From: Muribaculaceae bacterium
Lineage (GTDB): Bacteria > Bacteroidota > Bacteroidia > Bacteroidales > Muribaculaceae
Direction: 5' to 3'
Assembly: GCA_017621225.1 (NCBI GenBank)
Contig: JAGATN010000010.1
Location: forward strand, 62,001 to 126,000
DNA: 64,000 nt
Shown: positions 36,750 through 44,586 of the stretch, piece after piece
Position numbering within the stretch: position 1 is the first letter of the stretch
Layout: every line of letters starts with the position of its first letter
Program-made: the position numbers and the translations under genes
Notes under the pieces: generated by a model
Databases searched by the model: none
Told to the model about the DNA's origin: nothing
Seen by the model: only the letters and a program-made list of their open reading frames with translations

Positions 36750-37708
36750 TTCAATTCATTGATTATTCGTTCTACTTCCTTTTCCACTCTCGGATCGTCA
36801 TCTTCACGCAGGGAGAGAATAAGCGAGAGCCTGTCAACCCATCCGTCATTATTACCCTTAATGCTGACAACGGGGTGCTTCCATACCTCTACCATTATGT
36901 TGCCATCATATGGATTGGGGTTGTCAATGGCATCTGCCGACTTTATGGCACGATATTCCTTACCTGTCATCATTATCATACGTTCCTTATCAGGATTGAG
37001 CATAGTATAATGGGCCAAAGCATTGATGCCACACACGGGATAATCTGCACTAAGGCGTATGGCGTCGCAATACATACGATACTCCACCGGTGACTGTAAG
37101 ACGTTTTGCGCCTTATCCCACAAATCCTCACCCTTCAACTCAAAATGAATTACCTTGCTGCGTTGTCCATTTTGCACTTTCCGACACAGACTCACATCTT
37201 CAAGACAGGTGATACCCAACGTCACACTTTCGTAAGAGTATGGCAAGAGTGGTGCAATCATCCTCGCCGACATTCCTTCGAGACTACATACTTGCAAGTG
37301 GTAGAGCAGAAGGTATTGTCCAACAGGTGTCAATACTTCAGCTTTCTTTCTGTTGGAGGTCTTTTCCATCGCAACAATCATAGGCAGATGGGCATACCGC
37401 TCTGACATAATGAAATAAACGCCCTTATCCATAAGCCTCTGACGTTCGTATGTAGGACCGGGCGCAAGTATAAACACCACAGGTAGCCCCAATGCCTCAC
37501 TTAACCGCCTACCCGTAATGTCGCACTCTCTTGGGGTTGGATTTCCATTTTTCGGCTCCAAAAATAGCAGAGGCATACCCTGATATATGCCATCATAGAA
37601 GCTATATGATAATTTTTCGCCAATGGAGACACCCTTTAGATTGTCGTTGGCACGAAGTTCCAGCTCAATCTTACGCCCCAATATCCATATGTATCTTTTA
37701 AAATTCAT
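36737..37708 (-). CDS. winged-helix AbiEi-like regulator (antitoxin candidate)
   Basis: The protein is 323 aa. The middle part reads as a winged helix (LTPVGQYLLLYHLQVC, ARMIAPLLPYSYESVTLGIT, DVSLCRKVQNGQRSKVIHFEL). A C-terminal segment contains CGINALAHYTMLN and the EVWKHPVVS strand, the pattern seen in AbiEi-type antitoxins. The first 110 residues form an alpha/beta domain that I do not recognise (LGRKIELELRANDN, LLFLEPKNGNPTP). It heads the leftward three-gene operon. A 17-bp perfect palindrome overlaps its promoter region and would suit autoregulation. Confidence 0.6.
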   Translation of the reverse strand: MNFKRYIWILGRKIELELRANDNLKGVSIGEKLSYSFYDGIYQGMPLLFLEPKNGNPTPRECDITGRRLSEALGLPVVFILAPGPTYERQRLMDKGVYFIMSERYAHLPMIVAMEKTSNRKKAEVLTPVGQYLLLYHLQVCSLEGMSARMIAPLLPYSYESVTLGITCLEDVSLCRKVQNGQRSKVIHFELKGEDLWDKAQNVLQSPVEYRMYCDAIRLSADYPVCGINALAHYTMLNPDKERMIMMTGKEYRAIKSADAIDNPNPYDGNIMVEVWKHPVVSIKGNNDGWVDRLSLILSLREDDDPRVEKEVERIINELKWTD

Positions 37709-37741
37709 TTTGCAACATTTTAATCACACATTAAAACGTAG

Positions 37742-37773
37742 CAAAATTACATATAATAATTGATAATCAATTA
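37742..37773 (-). promoter_or_regulatory. promoter and palindromic operator of the leftward nucleotidyltransferase operon
   Basis: Reading leftward, TAATTTTG (37749-37742) is a -7 element. Seven bases upstream is the perfect palindrome TAATTGAT-A-ATCAATTA (37757-37773), lying between -7 and -33, where a bound repressor would block polymerase. Confidence 0.55.
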
Positions 37774-37816
37774 CATTTTAACGAAAAAGTAGCTTTACTG
37801 CACTTAATTTCCCCAA

Positions 37817-37892
37817 ATTATCGACAATTCTCATACTTAGAATTATTGTCGATAATGAAATATTTCATATATTTGCGTGTTATTCTAAGTAT
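37817..37892 (+). promoter_or_regulatory. promoter with two interleaved inverted repeats (AbiEi operator)
   Basis: ATTATCGACAAT (37817-37828) pairs perfectly with ATTGTCGATAAT (37845-37856). Interleaved with it, ATACTTAGAAT (37833-37843) pairs perfectly with ATTCTAAGTAT (37882-37892). Between them lies the -7 element TATATTTG (37868-37875). The repeats cover the -33 region and the expected transcription start, 2 bases before the ATG at 37894. AbiEi of Streptococcus binds two inverted repeats in its own promoter, so autoregulation is likely. Confidence 0.7.
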
Positions 37893-37893
37893 A

Positions 37894-38631
37894 ATGGATA
37901 TATACGGAACATACGCATTGGCCAATGCCTACATAAACGCACAATCGACGCCGGTCAAGGAGTCGGTCATATGGTCACGTCTTCGTCAGGGGAAAAAGAA
38001 GAATATTCTGGGGTTAGTTCGCAAAGGGGTATATATGCCCGTGGAAATAAACAACAAATTTATAATAGGTTGCAATGCCGTACAAGATGGTGTCATTGCC
38101 TACCATTCTGCATTGGAATATTACCTTTTGCAAACGCAAGAGTTCAACGAGCTGTATATACATTCCTCTAAAAATTTCCGAACATTTGAATATCTTGGGG
38201 AAACGTACTCATACAAAAAACTAAAATTCCTCCATAAAGTAATAGAAACGGTTGACCGTTCGGGATATGCGTTGAGAGTTACATCGCTATCGCAAACATT
38301 GGTAGATTGTATGTATAACATCAATCTTGCCGGTGGTATCGAGGAATTAATGTATGCTCTTTCGGAATGTCAAACAAATAGCATCTGCGAGAATGACCTG
38401 TTGAAATGTCTCGAACTTTACGATAACAAAAGTCTGTGGCAGCGTGCCGGTTTTTTATTTTCCATATTTAATCATCGCCTGAACTTGTCGGGAGGGTTCT
38501 TCAATAAATGCAAATCGGCAATGGGAAAGAACCAAAGTTACATTATAAATCCGTACTTTTGCAATAGCTTTAACAAGGAATGGAATCTATGCATCCCTGA
38601 CAACCTCCAAACCCAACTCAAAGCAATATGA
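37894..38631 (+). CDS. abiEi: AbiEi-family type IV antitoxin/transcriptional regulator
   Basis: The protein is 245 aa from the ATG at 37894 (MDIYGTYALANAYIN); longer readings would run through the operator. The N-terminal winged helix is followed by the LVRKGVYMPV segment that closes the AbiEi N-domain. The C-terminal antitoxin domain begins GVIAYHSALEYYLLQT and continues with LRVTSLSQTLVDCMYNINL, matching the AbiEi VTSxExTLxDC pattern. In type IV systems it represses the operon and counters the toxin without a stable complex. It overlaps the toxin gene by 4 bases (ATGA). Confidence 0.82.
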   Translation: MDIYGTYALANAYINAQSTPVKESVIWSRLRQGKKKNILGLVRKGVYMPVEINNKFIIGCNAVQDGVIAYHSALEYYLLQTQEFNELYIHSSKNFRTFEYLGETYSYKKLKFLHKVIETVDRSGYALRVTSLSQTLVDCMYNINLAGGIEELMYALSECQTNSICENDLLKCLELYDNKSLWQRAGFLFSIFNHRLNLSGGFFNKCKSAMGKNQSYIINPYFCNSFNKEWNLCIPDNLQTQLKAI

Positions 38632-39593
38632 AGTTCGAATACGACAAAAAGCAGATCCAACAAATTGCAGCGGAACACTCCTACACAGCTACCAACGTGG
38701 AGAAAGTCATACGCTTGTGTCTTATTTTGGACGATCTAAACAACCTTGACGAATTTGCAGGAAAATTATTATTAAAAGGAGGCACTGCCATAAACCTTGT
38801 TGCCTTTGACGAGCTTCCAAGACTTAGTGTGGATCTTGATTTAGATTTTGCGGTAAATCTATCAAAAGATGATATGATGGTTGAGCGTTATAAAATCAAC
38901 AATTACATATCATCATATGCCGAGAATGCGGATTACACGTTGAGTAATCGGAGCAGTTATATTCTGGATTCAAAGTCATTACTTTATACAACAACTACGG
39001 GTAGCCTTGACAAAATAAAACTTGACATCAACTATCATTCCAGATGCCATGTATATCCGTATGTCATCAGTGAAATAGAAGCGCCATTCAAACTATTGGA
39101 ACGACATATTAAAGTAGCTCACTTGAATATAATCGAACTTTTTGCAGGCAAAATAAAAGCCTTGTACGAGCGATGCAAGCCACGCGATATTTTCGATATA
39201 TACACATTGGCTCAATCAGGATTGCTGACAACTGACGATGAACGAAACGCGCTGCGACGTTGCACCGTACTCTATTCTGTATTAGGCAATGCTGACAAGC
39301 CGAACTTACTAAAACAAGACTTAAATGAAATTCGCAAAATACCGTTCCAAGCGCTAAAAACGCAACTACTTCCGATGCTACATACCCAATTAGGTCGTTT
39401 TGACAAGGATCAACTACTTGATACAGCCGTGGAATATCTTAAAAATCTGATGATATTGGAGGATGCGGAAACGGAGTTCATTGAACGTTTTTTCAACGGT
39501 GACTTTCGTCCAGAACTATTGTTTGATAAACCTACATCAGATAATTTAAGACAGCATCCGGTAATTCTACGTACCCTAAAAATGATGTTGTAG
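38628..39593 (+). CDS. abiEii: AbiEii-family nucleotidyltransferase toxin
   Basis: The protein is 321 aa. The AbiEii motifs are all present: motif I KGGTAINL (50-57), motif II SVDLDLDF (67-74) with the metal-binding aspartates, motif III in LDKIKLDINY, and motif IV FAGKIKALYERCKPRDIFDIYTL region with the conserved Lys, Arg and Asp. It is an NTP-dependent nucleotidyltransferase; characterised relatives (MenT, AbiEii) block growth, MenT3 by adding nucleotides to tRNA. It is paired with the AbiEi gene by a 4-base overlap. The system probably gives abortive phage defence or element maintenance. Confidence 0.85.
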   Translation: MKFEYDKKQIQQIAAEHSYTATNVEKVIRLCLILDDLNNLDEFAGKLLLKGGTAINLVAFDELPRLSVDLDLDFAVNLSKDDMMVERYKINNYISSYAENADYTLSNRSSYILDSKSLLYTTTTGSLDKIKLDINYHSRCHVYPYVISEIEAPFKLLERHIKVAHLNIIELFAGKIKALYERCKPRDIFDIYTLAQSGLLTTDDERNALRRCTVLYSVLGNADKPNLLKQDLNEIRKIPFQALKTQLLPMLHTQLGRFDKDQLLDTAVEYLKNLMILEDAETEFIERFFNGDFRPELLFDKPTSDNLRQHPVILRTLKMML

Positions 39594-39665
39594 GGCGCAC
39601 CATATTAATCGGTACACAAATTTAACGCGAGGGCGACATTCGGTCAACGACGGAATCTGCATCAA

Positions 39666-41027
39666 TTAGCGGCTCTTTGGCTTCTTGAAATTTCTTGGAG
39701 CTTCTTGGGGATTTTGGGGATATGTGGTCAGCAGAAAATCGACCAGATTGAATCGCACTTTGCCGAACTGCATAAGGGCCTTTAGTCCTAAATTACAGTC
39801 AAAACTCATTGCGGCCGAAGATTGCGAAGTGTCGACCTCAAGCCCGGGTATTCCGATGGTGTGTCCGCCCAAACTTACAGGCATATTGTTGACGCGATAA
39901 CACAACGACTCAACCACGCCGCCAAGTCCGCCCCGGCGAACGGTGTCGGCTTCTGCATTAGCAAGAATGTATTCCTTATTGGCATTGAAGAATGAAACGC
40001 CCAATGAGCCGTAAGAGGCATCACCGGTGTCAATATTCATCAAAATCGGATTATCAAGTACGCGCCCCGCGCAGTTCAAGTTCATTCCATCCCCAAAACA
40101 CATATTTGGAGCTACCTTGCTTTTTTCGGGAGCCACGGAAGGCACCGTGATTTCATTATTTACAAAATCCAAAGTCACATCCTTCAGCTGAAGCATCAAT
40201 TCGCTTCCAAGAATGATGCTGAAATGATGCGTGAACTGATCGACTTTGGCATTTCCGGTCTTGAAGTCCGTCATGACGAACGGCACATCAGTCACCGTCA
40301 TATTACCAATCTTTATCTCCTTGGCCATGGCATAATGCCCTTTACGCGTACCAACTCCGGCCACCGTAACGTAGCCTTCGATAGGAATGAGATTGAATTT
40401 CCGGGCAAGCGAGTCGGAAATCATATTCACTCCGGCACCGGTATCGAATGTGATGTCGGCATCACTGCCATTGATGGTGCTATTTTCAAGATGCATGAGA
40501 ACCGAGCCACGTTTATCCTCGCCAACCGGAACAATTTTGAACGGAACACGCCCAACGGACTCTGCAAATGTTACGCCATACGGTTTGTAAGCCGACAAAG
40601 CCGAGTATTTCGAAACCGACTGCTCAAGCGATTCGGTCCAAGTCGAATCGAGGTGCTGACGCGTTGCATCAAGAATGGCCTTACTCAGCTCCGCAGCCTC
40701 TTTATTGTAACCGATTCGGCCCAAATCCGTGGCATACATAATGGTGGAGCTCAATAGATTTCCGAGGTCGAGCGATGCGGAATGCTCCTTGAACAGCTCG
40801 TCGAACGCCGGAACAGAAACATCAGGGCGATTGAGACGGTTGCCGATGAGGCATCGTGAAAACACCTCAAGAAATGGCATTATCGAATCTTTCGGAGCAG
40901 CGTCATATATGGAATCTAACGCAAACCAATTGCTCGTATTCATCGCTGCGGCGATGCGCTCATCGTACGATTGAGCCGAACCGGCCAACGATGAAATCAT
41001 AATAATCAACGGTAGGAACTTTCGCAT
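39666..41027 (-). CDS. secreted retropepsin-like aspartyl protease family protein
   Basis: The protein is 453 aa. The signal peptide is MRKFLPLIIMISSLAGSAQS. After a helical region, two pepsin/retropepsin-like half-sites are visible: ITFDTGAGVNMIS (about 193-205) and LMNIDTGDASYGSLGV (about 328-343), plus a GSELMLQLKDVTLDF flap-like strand. The second site is DTGD, a less usual form. Bacteroidetes have many such periplasmic or surface proteins with unknown targets. A divergent promoter pair separates it from ybaK. No neighbour hints at a pathway. Confidence 0.78.
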   Translation of the reverse strand: MRKFLPLIIMISSLAGSAQSYDERIAAAMNTSNWFALDSIYDAAPKDSIMPFLEVFSRCLIGNRLNRPDVSVPAFDELFKEHSASLDLGNLLSSTIMYATDLGRIGYNKEAAELSKAILDATRQHLDSTWTESLEQSVSKYSALSAYKPYGVTFAESVGRVPFKIVPVGEDKRGSVLMHLENSTINGSDADITFDTGAGVNMISDSLARKFNLIPIEGYVTVAGVGTRKGHYAMAKEIKIGNMTVTDVPFVMTDFKTGNAKVDQFTHHFSIILGSELMLQLKDVTLDFVNNEITVPSVAPEKSKVAPNMCFGDGMNLNCAGRVLDNPILMNIDTGDASYGSLGVSFFNANKEYILANAEADTVRRGGLGGVVESLCYRVNNMPVSLGGHTIGIPGLEVDTSQSSAAMSFDCNLGLKALMQFGKVRFNLVDFLLTTYPQNPQEAPRNFKKPKSR

Positions 41028-41053
41028 AACGAATCGTTTTTTATTGACACTCG

Positions 41054-41061
41054 CAAAGTTA
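41054..41061 (-). promoter_or_regulatory. -7 element of the aspartyl protease gene (minus strand)
   Basis: Reading leftward, TAACTTTG (41061-41054) lies 26 bases before the ATG at 41027. Confidence 0.5.
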
Positions 41062-41104
41062 ACAATAATACATAATATATAAACTTAGCTCACGGATTTT
41101 TATG

Positions 41105-41112
41105 TATCTTTG
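41105..41112 (+). promoter_or_regulatory. -7 element immediately before ybaK
   Basis: TATCTTTG ends 4 bases before the ATG at 41117, which predicts a leaderless transcript for the ybaK-type gene. Confidence 0.45.
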
Positions 41113-41116
41113 CAGC

Positions 41117-41602
41117 ATGAACAAAATACAAAAAACCAATGCCGCCCGATTGCTTGACAAAGCATCGATAAATTACAAACTTGTAACGTATACGGTTGAC
41201 GAAAACGACCTTGCCGCCACTCACGTGGCCGAGGAACTGGGCGAGGACATTAAGCAGGTATTCAAAACGCTTGTGCTCCATGGCGATAAGAACGGGCATT
41301 TTGTATGCGTAATTCCCGGCGACGATGAGGTAGACCTTAAAAAAGCCGCAAAAGCCGCCGGAGAGAAAAAAGTGGACCTGATACCGATGAAAGAGCTCCT
41401 TTCAGTTACCGGTTACATACGCGGAGGCTGTTCGCCTATCGGCATGAAACGCCGATTCCCCACGTTCATACACTCGTCGGCACTTGAATTCGACCACATC
41501 TATGTAAGTGCGGGCGTGCGCGGAATGCAAATCGACATTTCGCCAAACGACCTGATAAAATTTACCGGCGCTACGGTATGCGACATAATTTCCAATAAAT
41601 AA
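41117..41602 (+). CDS. ybaK: Cys-tRNA(Pro)/Cys-tRNA(Cys) deacylase, YbaK/EbsC type
   Basis: The protein is 161 aa from MNKIQKTNAARLLDKASINY, the conserved YbaK start. An ATG at 41102 overlaps the promoter and is not used. Markers are ATHVAEELGEDIKQVFKTLVL, the catalytic-lysine region KKAAKAAGEKKVDLI, and TGYIRGGCSPIGMKRRFPT. It hydrolyses Cys-tRNA(Pro) made by error by prolyl-tRNA synthetase. It is followed after 18 bases by aroC. Confidence 0.92.
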   Translation: MNKIQKTNAARLLDKASINYKLVTYTVDENDLAATHVAEELGEDIKQVFKTLVLHGDKNGHFVCVIPGDDEVDLKKAAKAAGEKKVDLIPMKELLSVTGYIRGGCSPIGMKRRFPTFIHSSALEFDHIYVSAGVRGMQIDISPNDLIKFTGATVCDIISNK

Positions 41603-41620
41603 CGATCAACGAATACATAT

Positions 41621-42697
41621 ATGAACACTTTTGGCAACATATACAGGCTCACTTCGTTCGGCGAATCGCACGGCCCTGCCATAGGCGGCGTGATCGACGG
41701 AATGCCGTCGGGTCTTGCAATAGACTTGGACGAAATACAGCACCAGCTCAACCGCCGTCGGCCGGGTCAGTCGGCCATCGTCACGGCCCGCGACGAAAAG
41801 GACAAAATAAAAGTGCTGTCAGGCCTGTTTGAAGGCGTAACCACAGGAATGCCCATCGGATTCATAATAGAGAATGCCGACCAGCATTCATCGGATTACA
41901 ACAACATACGCAACGTGTTCAGACCATCGCACGCCGACTTCACGTTCACCTCAAAATACGGCCTGCGCGACCATCGAGGCGGAGGGCGCTCATCGGCGCG
42001 CGAAACGATAGCGCGCGTAGTGGGCGGATCGTTTGCCCGACAAGCCTTAACGACTCTCGGCGTGGAAATATACGCATACACCTCGCAAGTAGGCAACATA
42101 ACGCTCGAAGGCGAGTATGGCGATTATGACCTGACGAAAATTGACGATAACGACGTAAGATGCCCCGATGCCGCCACCGCTCAACGAATGCGCAAGCTCA
42201 TAGAGGAGGTAAAACACGATGGCGACACCATGGGAGGAGTGATTACCGGAGTGATACGCAATTGCCCGATAGGGCTTGGCGATCCGGTTTTCGACAAGCT
42301 CCAGAGCCGCCTCGCTGCGGCCATGATGAGCATAAATGCCGCCAAAGGCTTCGATTACGGTATGGGATTTGCGGGCGTAGGGCGTCGTGGCAGCGAAATG
42401 ATCGATACGTTTACCACCGACAATGACGGCAAAATATCCACCCTCTCGAATAATTCGGGGGGCATACAAGGGGGCATATCGAACGGAGCCGACATTTATT
42501 TCCGCGTTGCCTTCAAACCCGTAGCCACCCTGCTGCGCGAAGTAAACACCGTAACCGTCAACGGCGAAAAGACCACATTGGCCGCGCGCGGACGTCATGA
42601 TCCGTGTGTGCTGCCGCGCGCGGTGCCCATCGTAGAGGCCATGGCCGCCATGGTGATTCTCGACTCTTATCTGATGAACAAAACGGTGCATCTGTAA
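41621..42697 (+). CDS. aroC: chorismate synthase
   Basis: The protein is 358 aa and complete. Signatures are [21 protein letters not shown] region with the catalytic His, [15 protein letters not shown], the FMN-binding [20 protein letters not shown] region, [17 protein letters not shown], and [18 protein letters not shown]. It converts EPSP to chorismate using reduced FMN, the last step of the shikimate pathway. It lies 11 bases from the radical SAM gene downstream. Confidence 0.97.
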   Translation: MNTFGNIYRLTSFGESHGPAIGGVIDGMPSGLAIDLDEIQHQLNRRRPGQSAIVTARDEKDKIKVLSGLFEGVTTGMPIGFIIENADQHSSDYNNIRNVFRPSHADFTFTSKYGLRDHRGGGRSSARETIARVVGGSFARQALTTLGVEIYAYTSQVGNITLEGEYGDYDLTKIDDNDVRCPDAATAQRMRKLIEEVKHDGDTMGGVITGVIRNCPIGLGDPVFDKLQSRLAAAMMSINAAKGFDYGMGFAGVGRRGSEMIDTFTTDNDGKISTLSNNSGGIQGGISNGADIYFRVAFKPVATLLREVNTVTVNGEKTTLAARGRHDPCVLPRAVPIVEAMAAMVILDSYLMNKTVHL

Positions 42698-42708
42698 CCC
42701 CACGATAA

Positions 42709-43626
42709 ATGCCTACCTCGCAGTACATCGACTTTAGCGCATTCATGGCCACTCGCTTTGACGGCAAGATGCAGAAGCTGACGGTGAATGCCGGATTTTC
42801 GTGCCCCAACCGCGACGGAACGATAGGGCGCGGCGGTTGCACCTACTGCAACAACAAATCGTTTAGCCCGGCCTATTGCCAAAGCTCCGATTCGATAACC
42901 GATCAGCTCATAAAAGGGAAAGCCTTTTTCGGGAAAAAATATCCGTCGATGCGCTATCTGGCCTATTTCCAATCGTACACCAACACCCACGGCGAGGTAA
43001 GCCGGTTATTGTCGCTATACGACGAAGCCCTCAGCGTTGACGGCGTTGACGGCCTCATAATAGGAACGCGTCCTGATTGCATGCCCGACGAGCTGCTCAA
43101 GCGGTTAGGCGAAATGGCAACCGACAAGTACATTATGGTTGAATATGGAGCCGAAAGCAGCCACGACGACACGCTCAATCTGATAAACCGATGCCACACG
43201 TGGCAACAGACATCAGATGCCGTAAGGCGCACCGCATCAGCCGGCATCGACGTCGGGTTGCATCTGATAATGGGATTGCCGGGCGAAACGGACGAAATGA
43301 TGTTCGAAACCATCGACGCCGTAAATGCCATTCCGGTAAACATCATCAAGATACATCAGCTGCAACTGATACGCGGAACCCGCATGGCAATGGATGTGGC
43401 AAACGGAGCATACGACATTAGGCGATTCACCGTCAACGAATACATTGCCCTTTGCTGCAAAATAATATCGCGACTGCGCGACGACATAGCCATCGAACGA
43501 TTCGTGTCGCAATCGCCCGACGAATTGCTCATATATCCGCGCTGGGGCCTGAAGAACTATCAATTCACCAATCTGCTACACAGTCGACTCAAGACTCAAC
43601 AGGCTCAAGAGGAAGATCATACTTGA
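42709..43626 (+). CDS. radical SAM protein, YhcC/TIGR01212 family
   Basis: The protein is 305 aa. The iron-sulfur cysteines appear in an expanded motif, CPNRDGTIGRGGCTYCNNKSF, in which the last two Cys are two residues apart, as in TIGR01212. Further motifs are YLAYFQSYTNTH, GTRPDCMPDELL, EYGAESSHDDTL and GLHLIMGLPGETDEMM. The family's reaction is not firmly established. Its 3' end overlaps the convergent gene by 38 bases. Confidence 0.9.
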   Translation: MPTSQYIDFSAFMATRFDGKMQKLTVNAGFSCPNRDGTIGRGGCTYCNNKSFSPAYCQSSDSITDQLIKGKAFFGKKYPSMRYLAYFQSYTNTHGEVSRLLSLYDEALSVDGVDGLIIGTRPDCMPDELLKRLGEMATDKYIMVEYGAESSHDDTLNLINRCHTWQQTSDAVRRTASAGIDVGLHLIMGLPGETDEMMFETIDAVNAIPVNIIKIHQLQLIRGTRMAMDVANGAYDIRRFTVNEYIALCCKIISRLRDDIAIERFVSQSPDELLIYPRWGLKNYQFTNLLHSRLKTQQAQEEDHT

Positions 43627-44158
43627 CGGAGGGAAGCCCGTTTGCGCCATCCATCGAATCGATCATATCGGCAATGCTTATTATCGGCAGAGGATAGTGC
43701 ACCAAAAACGTTCCTGAAGTGCGAAGGGCCAACATACCCCTCAAGGCACCTATGCCAATGCCGAGCATCAATGAAAGCAAACCCTTTGGCACCAGCATCT
43801 CGCCATCGGCCTCGTCTATCAGAGTGCCAAGATCGTCAACGTCGAAAGTCACTTCAATGAAATAGTCGAGCAAATCACGCATTATCTGCGACCGCAAAGT
43901 GCGATAATGCGCACCAAGCGTCATGACGCATACATTCTTGCTCCGATTTGCCGAGAAATCGGCTGAAATCGACACCCATACCGGAAGCCCGGTGTGGCGC
44001 AGCGACACCCAACGGTGATAGACATTACGCGCCTTCAGTTCACGAATGCCATTTATGGTTATATGTACCTCTGATGCTTTCACGCCTACATAACGCCGAT
44101 GGCCCCACAAATGTTTGATGCGTTGCACACGGAAGATGCGCTGCCCCTCCAATGCCAT
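43589..44158 (-). CDS. conserved Bacteroidales protein of unknown function
   Basis: The protein is 189 aa with no signal peptide. It contains a mostly beta N-terminal half (HITINGIRELKARNVYHRWVS, GLPVWVSISADFSANR), an acidic helix (MRDLLDYFIEVTFDVDD) and a hydrophobic glycine-rich stretch (LLSLMLGIGIGALRGML) that could be a buried or membrane-inserting helix. I do not recognise the family. GC and codon use match the core genes, so it is likely native. Its 3' end overlaps the yhcC-like gene by 38 bases on the opposite strand. Confidence 0.6.
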   Translation of the reverse strand: MALEGQRIFRVQRIKHLWGHRRYVGVKASEVHITINGIRELKARNVYHRWVSLRHTGLPVWVSISADFSANRSKNVCVMTLGAHYRTLRSQIMRDLLDYFIEVTFDVDDLGTLIDEADGEMLVPKGLLSLMLGIGIGALRGMLALRTSGTFLVHYPLPIISIADMIDSMDGANGLPSVKYDLPLEPVES

Positions 44159-44275
44159 TTATCTCAGACAAACGCCAACCGTACTTTTCAGACAGCCATA
44201 TATCTGACTTGGGATCTAAAAAATCGCAAAAAAACAAAACTTAAAAACTTACACAGCTTATTTCCACATAAACTA

Positions 44276-44305
44276 TTGATATAAGCCATAAAAGTTATAT
44301 CTTTG
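44276..44305 (+). promoter_or_regulatory. promoter of the structured-leader/lipoprotein transcript
   Basis: TATCTTTG (44298-44305) fits TAnnTTTG, with TTG (44276-44278) 19 bases upstream. The predicted transcription start is near 44311, about 275 bases before the lipoprotein ATG. Confidence 0.55.
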
Positions 44306-44310
44306 CAATT

Positions 44311-44586
44311 GATTGGGAAAATTCCCATCATAACATTTTTGGAAAAATAAGAAGCGTTATGCTTATCTTGTGTTTGGAAACGTAGGACCTTTTCAAATTG
44401 AATACAAGGATTAGCATAGTGGTTCTCACGCTATAGCGTGGGCTGCTATAACTACATCTGTATTCAAGGTTTCCTACGACCTCCAAACTAAGACGTGGCA
44501 TTGCAGTTCCACGCTTCGTGTTTGTAGATAAATCTGCTTGAGGGACTGAAAGTGGAAGAACAATATTGGATATTAAATTTCACAAC
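44311..44586 (+). ncRNA. structured RNA (leader or independent ncRNA), unassigned family
   Basis: This 428-base gene-free interval holds a rod-like fold at 44372-44488. GTTTGGA (44372) pairs with TCCAAAC (44482), CGTAGGA (44381) with TCCTACG (44472), TTGAATACA (44398) with TGTATTCAA (44459), ATAG with CTAT, and CACGC (44427) with GCGTG (44436) at the tip, with small internal loops. Smaller hairpins precede it (AAGC/GCTT near 44352) and follow it (CGTGG/CCACG near 44494-44512). The overall shape recalls 6S RNA or a large cis-regulator, but no known consensus is recognised. There is no terminator before the lipoprotein gene, which favours a 5' leader. Confidence 0.5.

Noticed and set aside
35028-39665. 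Attachment sites or integrase bounding the nucleotidyltransferase islet
   Set aside because: No tRNA, integrase or flanking direct repeat could be found at either edge by eye.
44372-44488. Naming the rod-like RNA as 6S RNA
   Set aside because: The shape is suggestive, but no conserved 6S primary sequence is recognised and no independent 3' end is seen.
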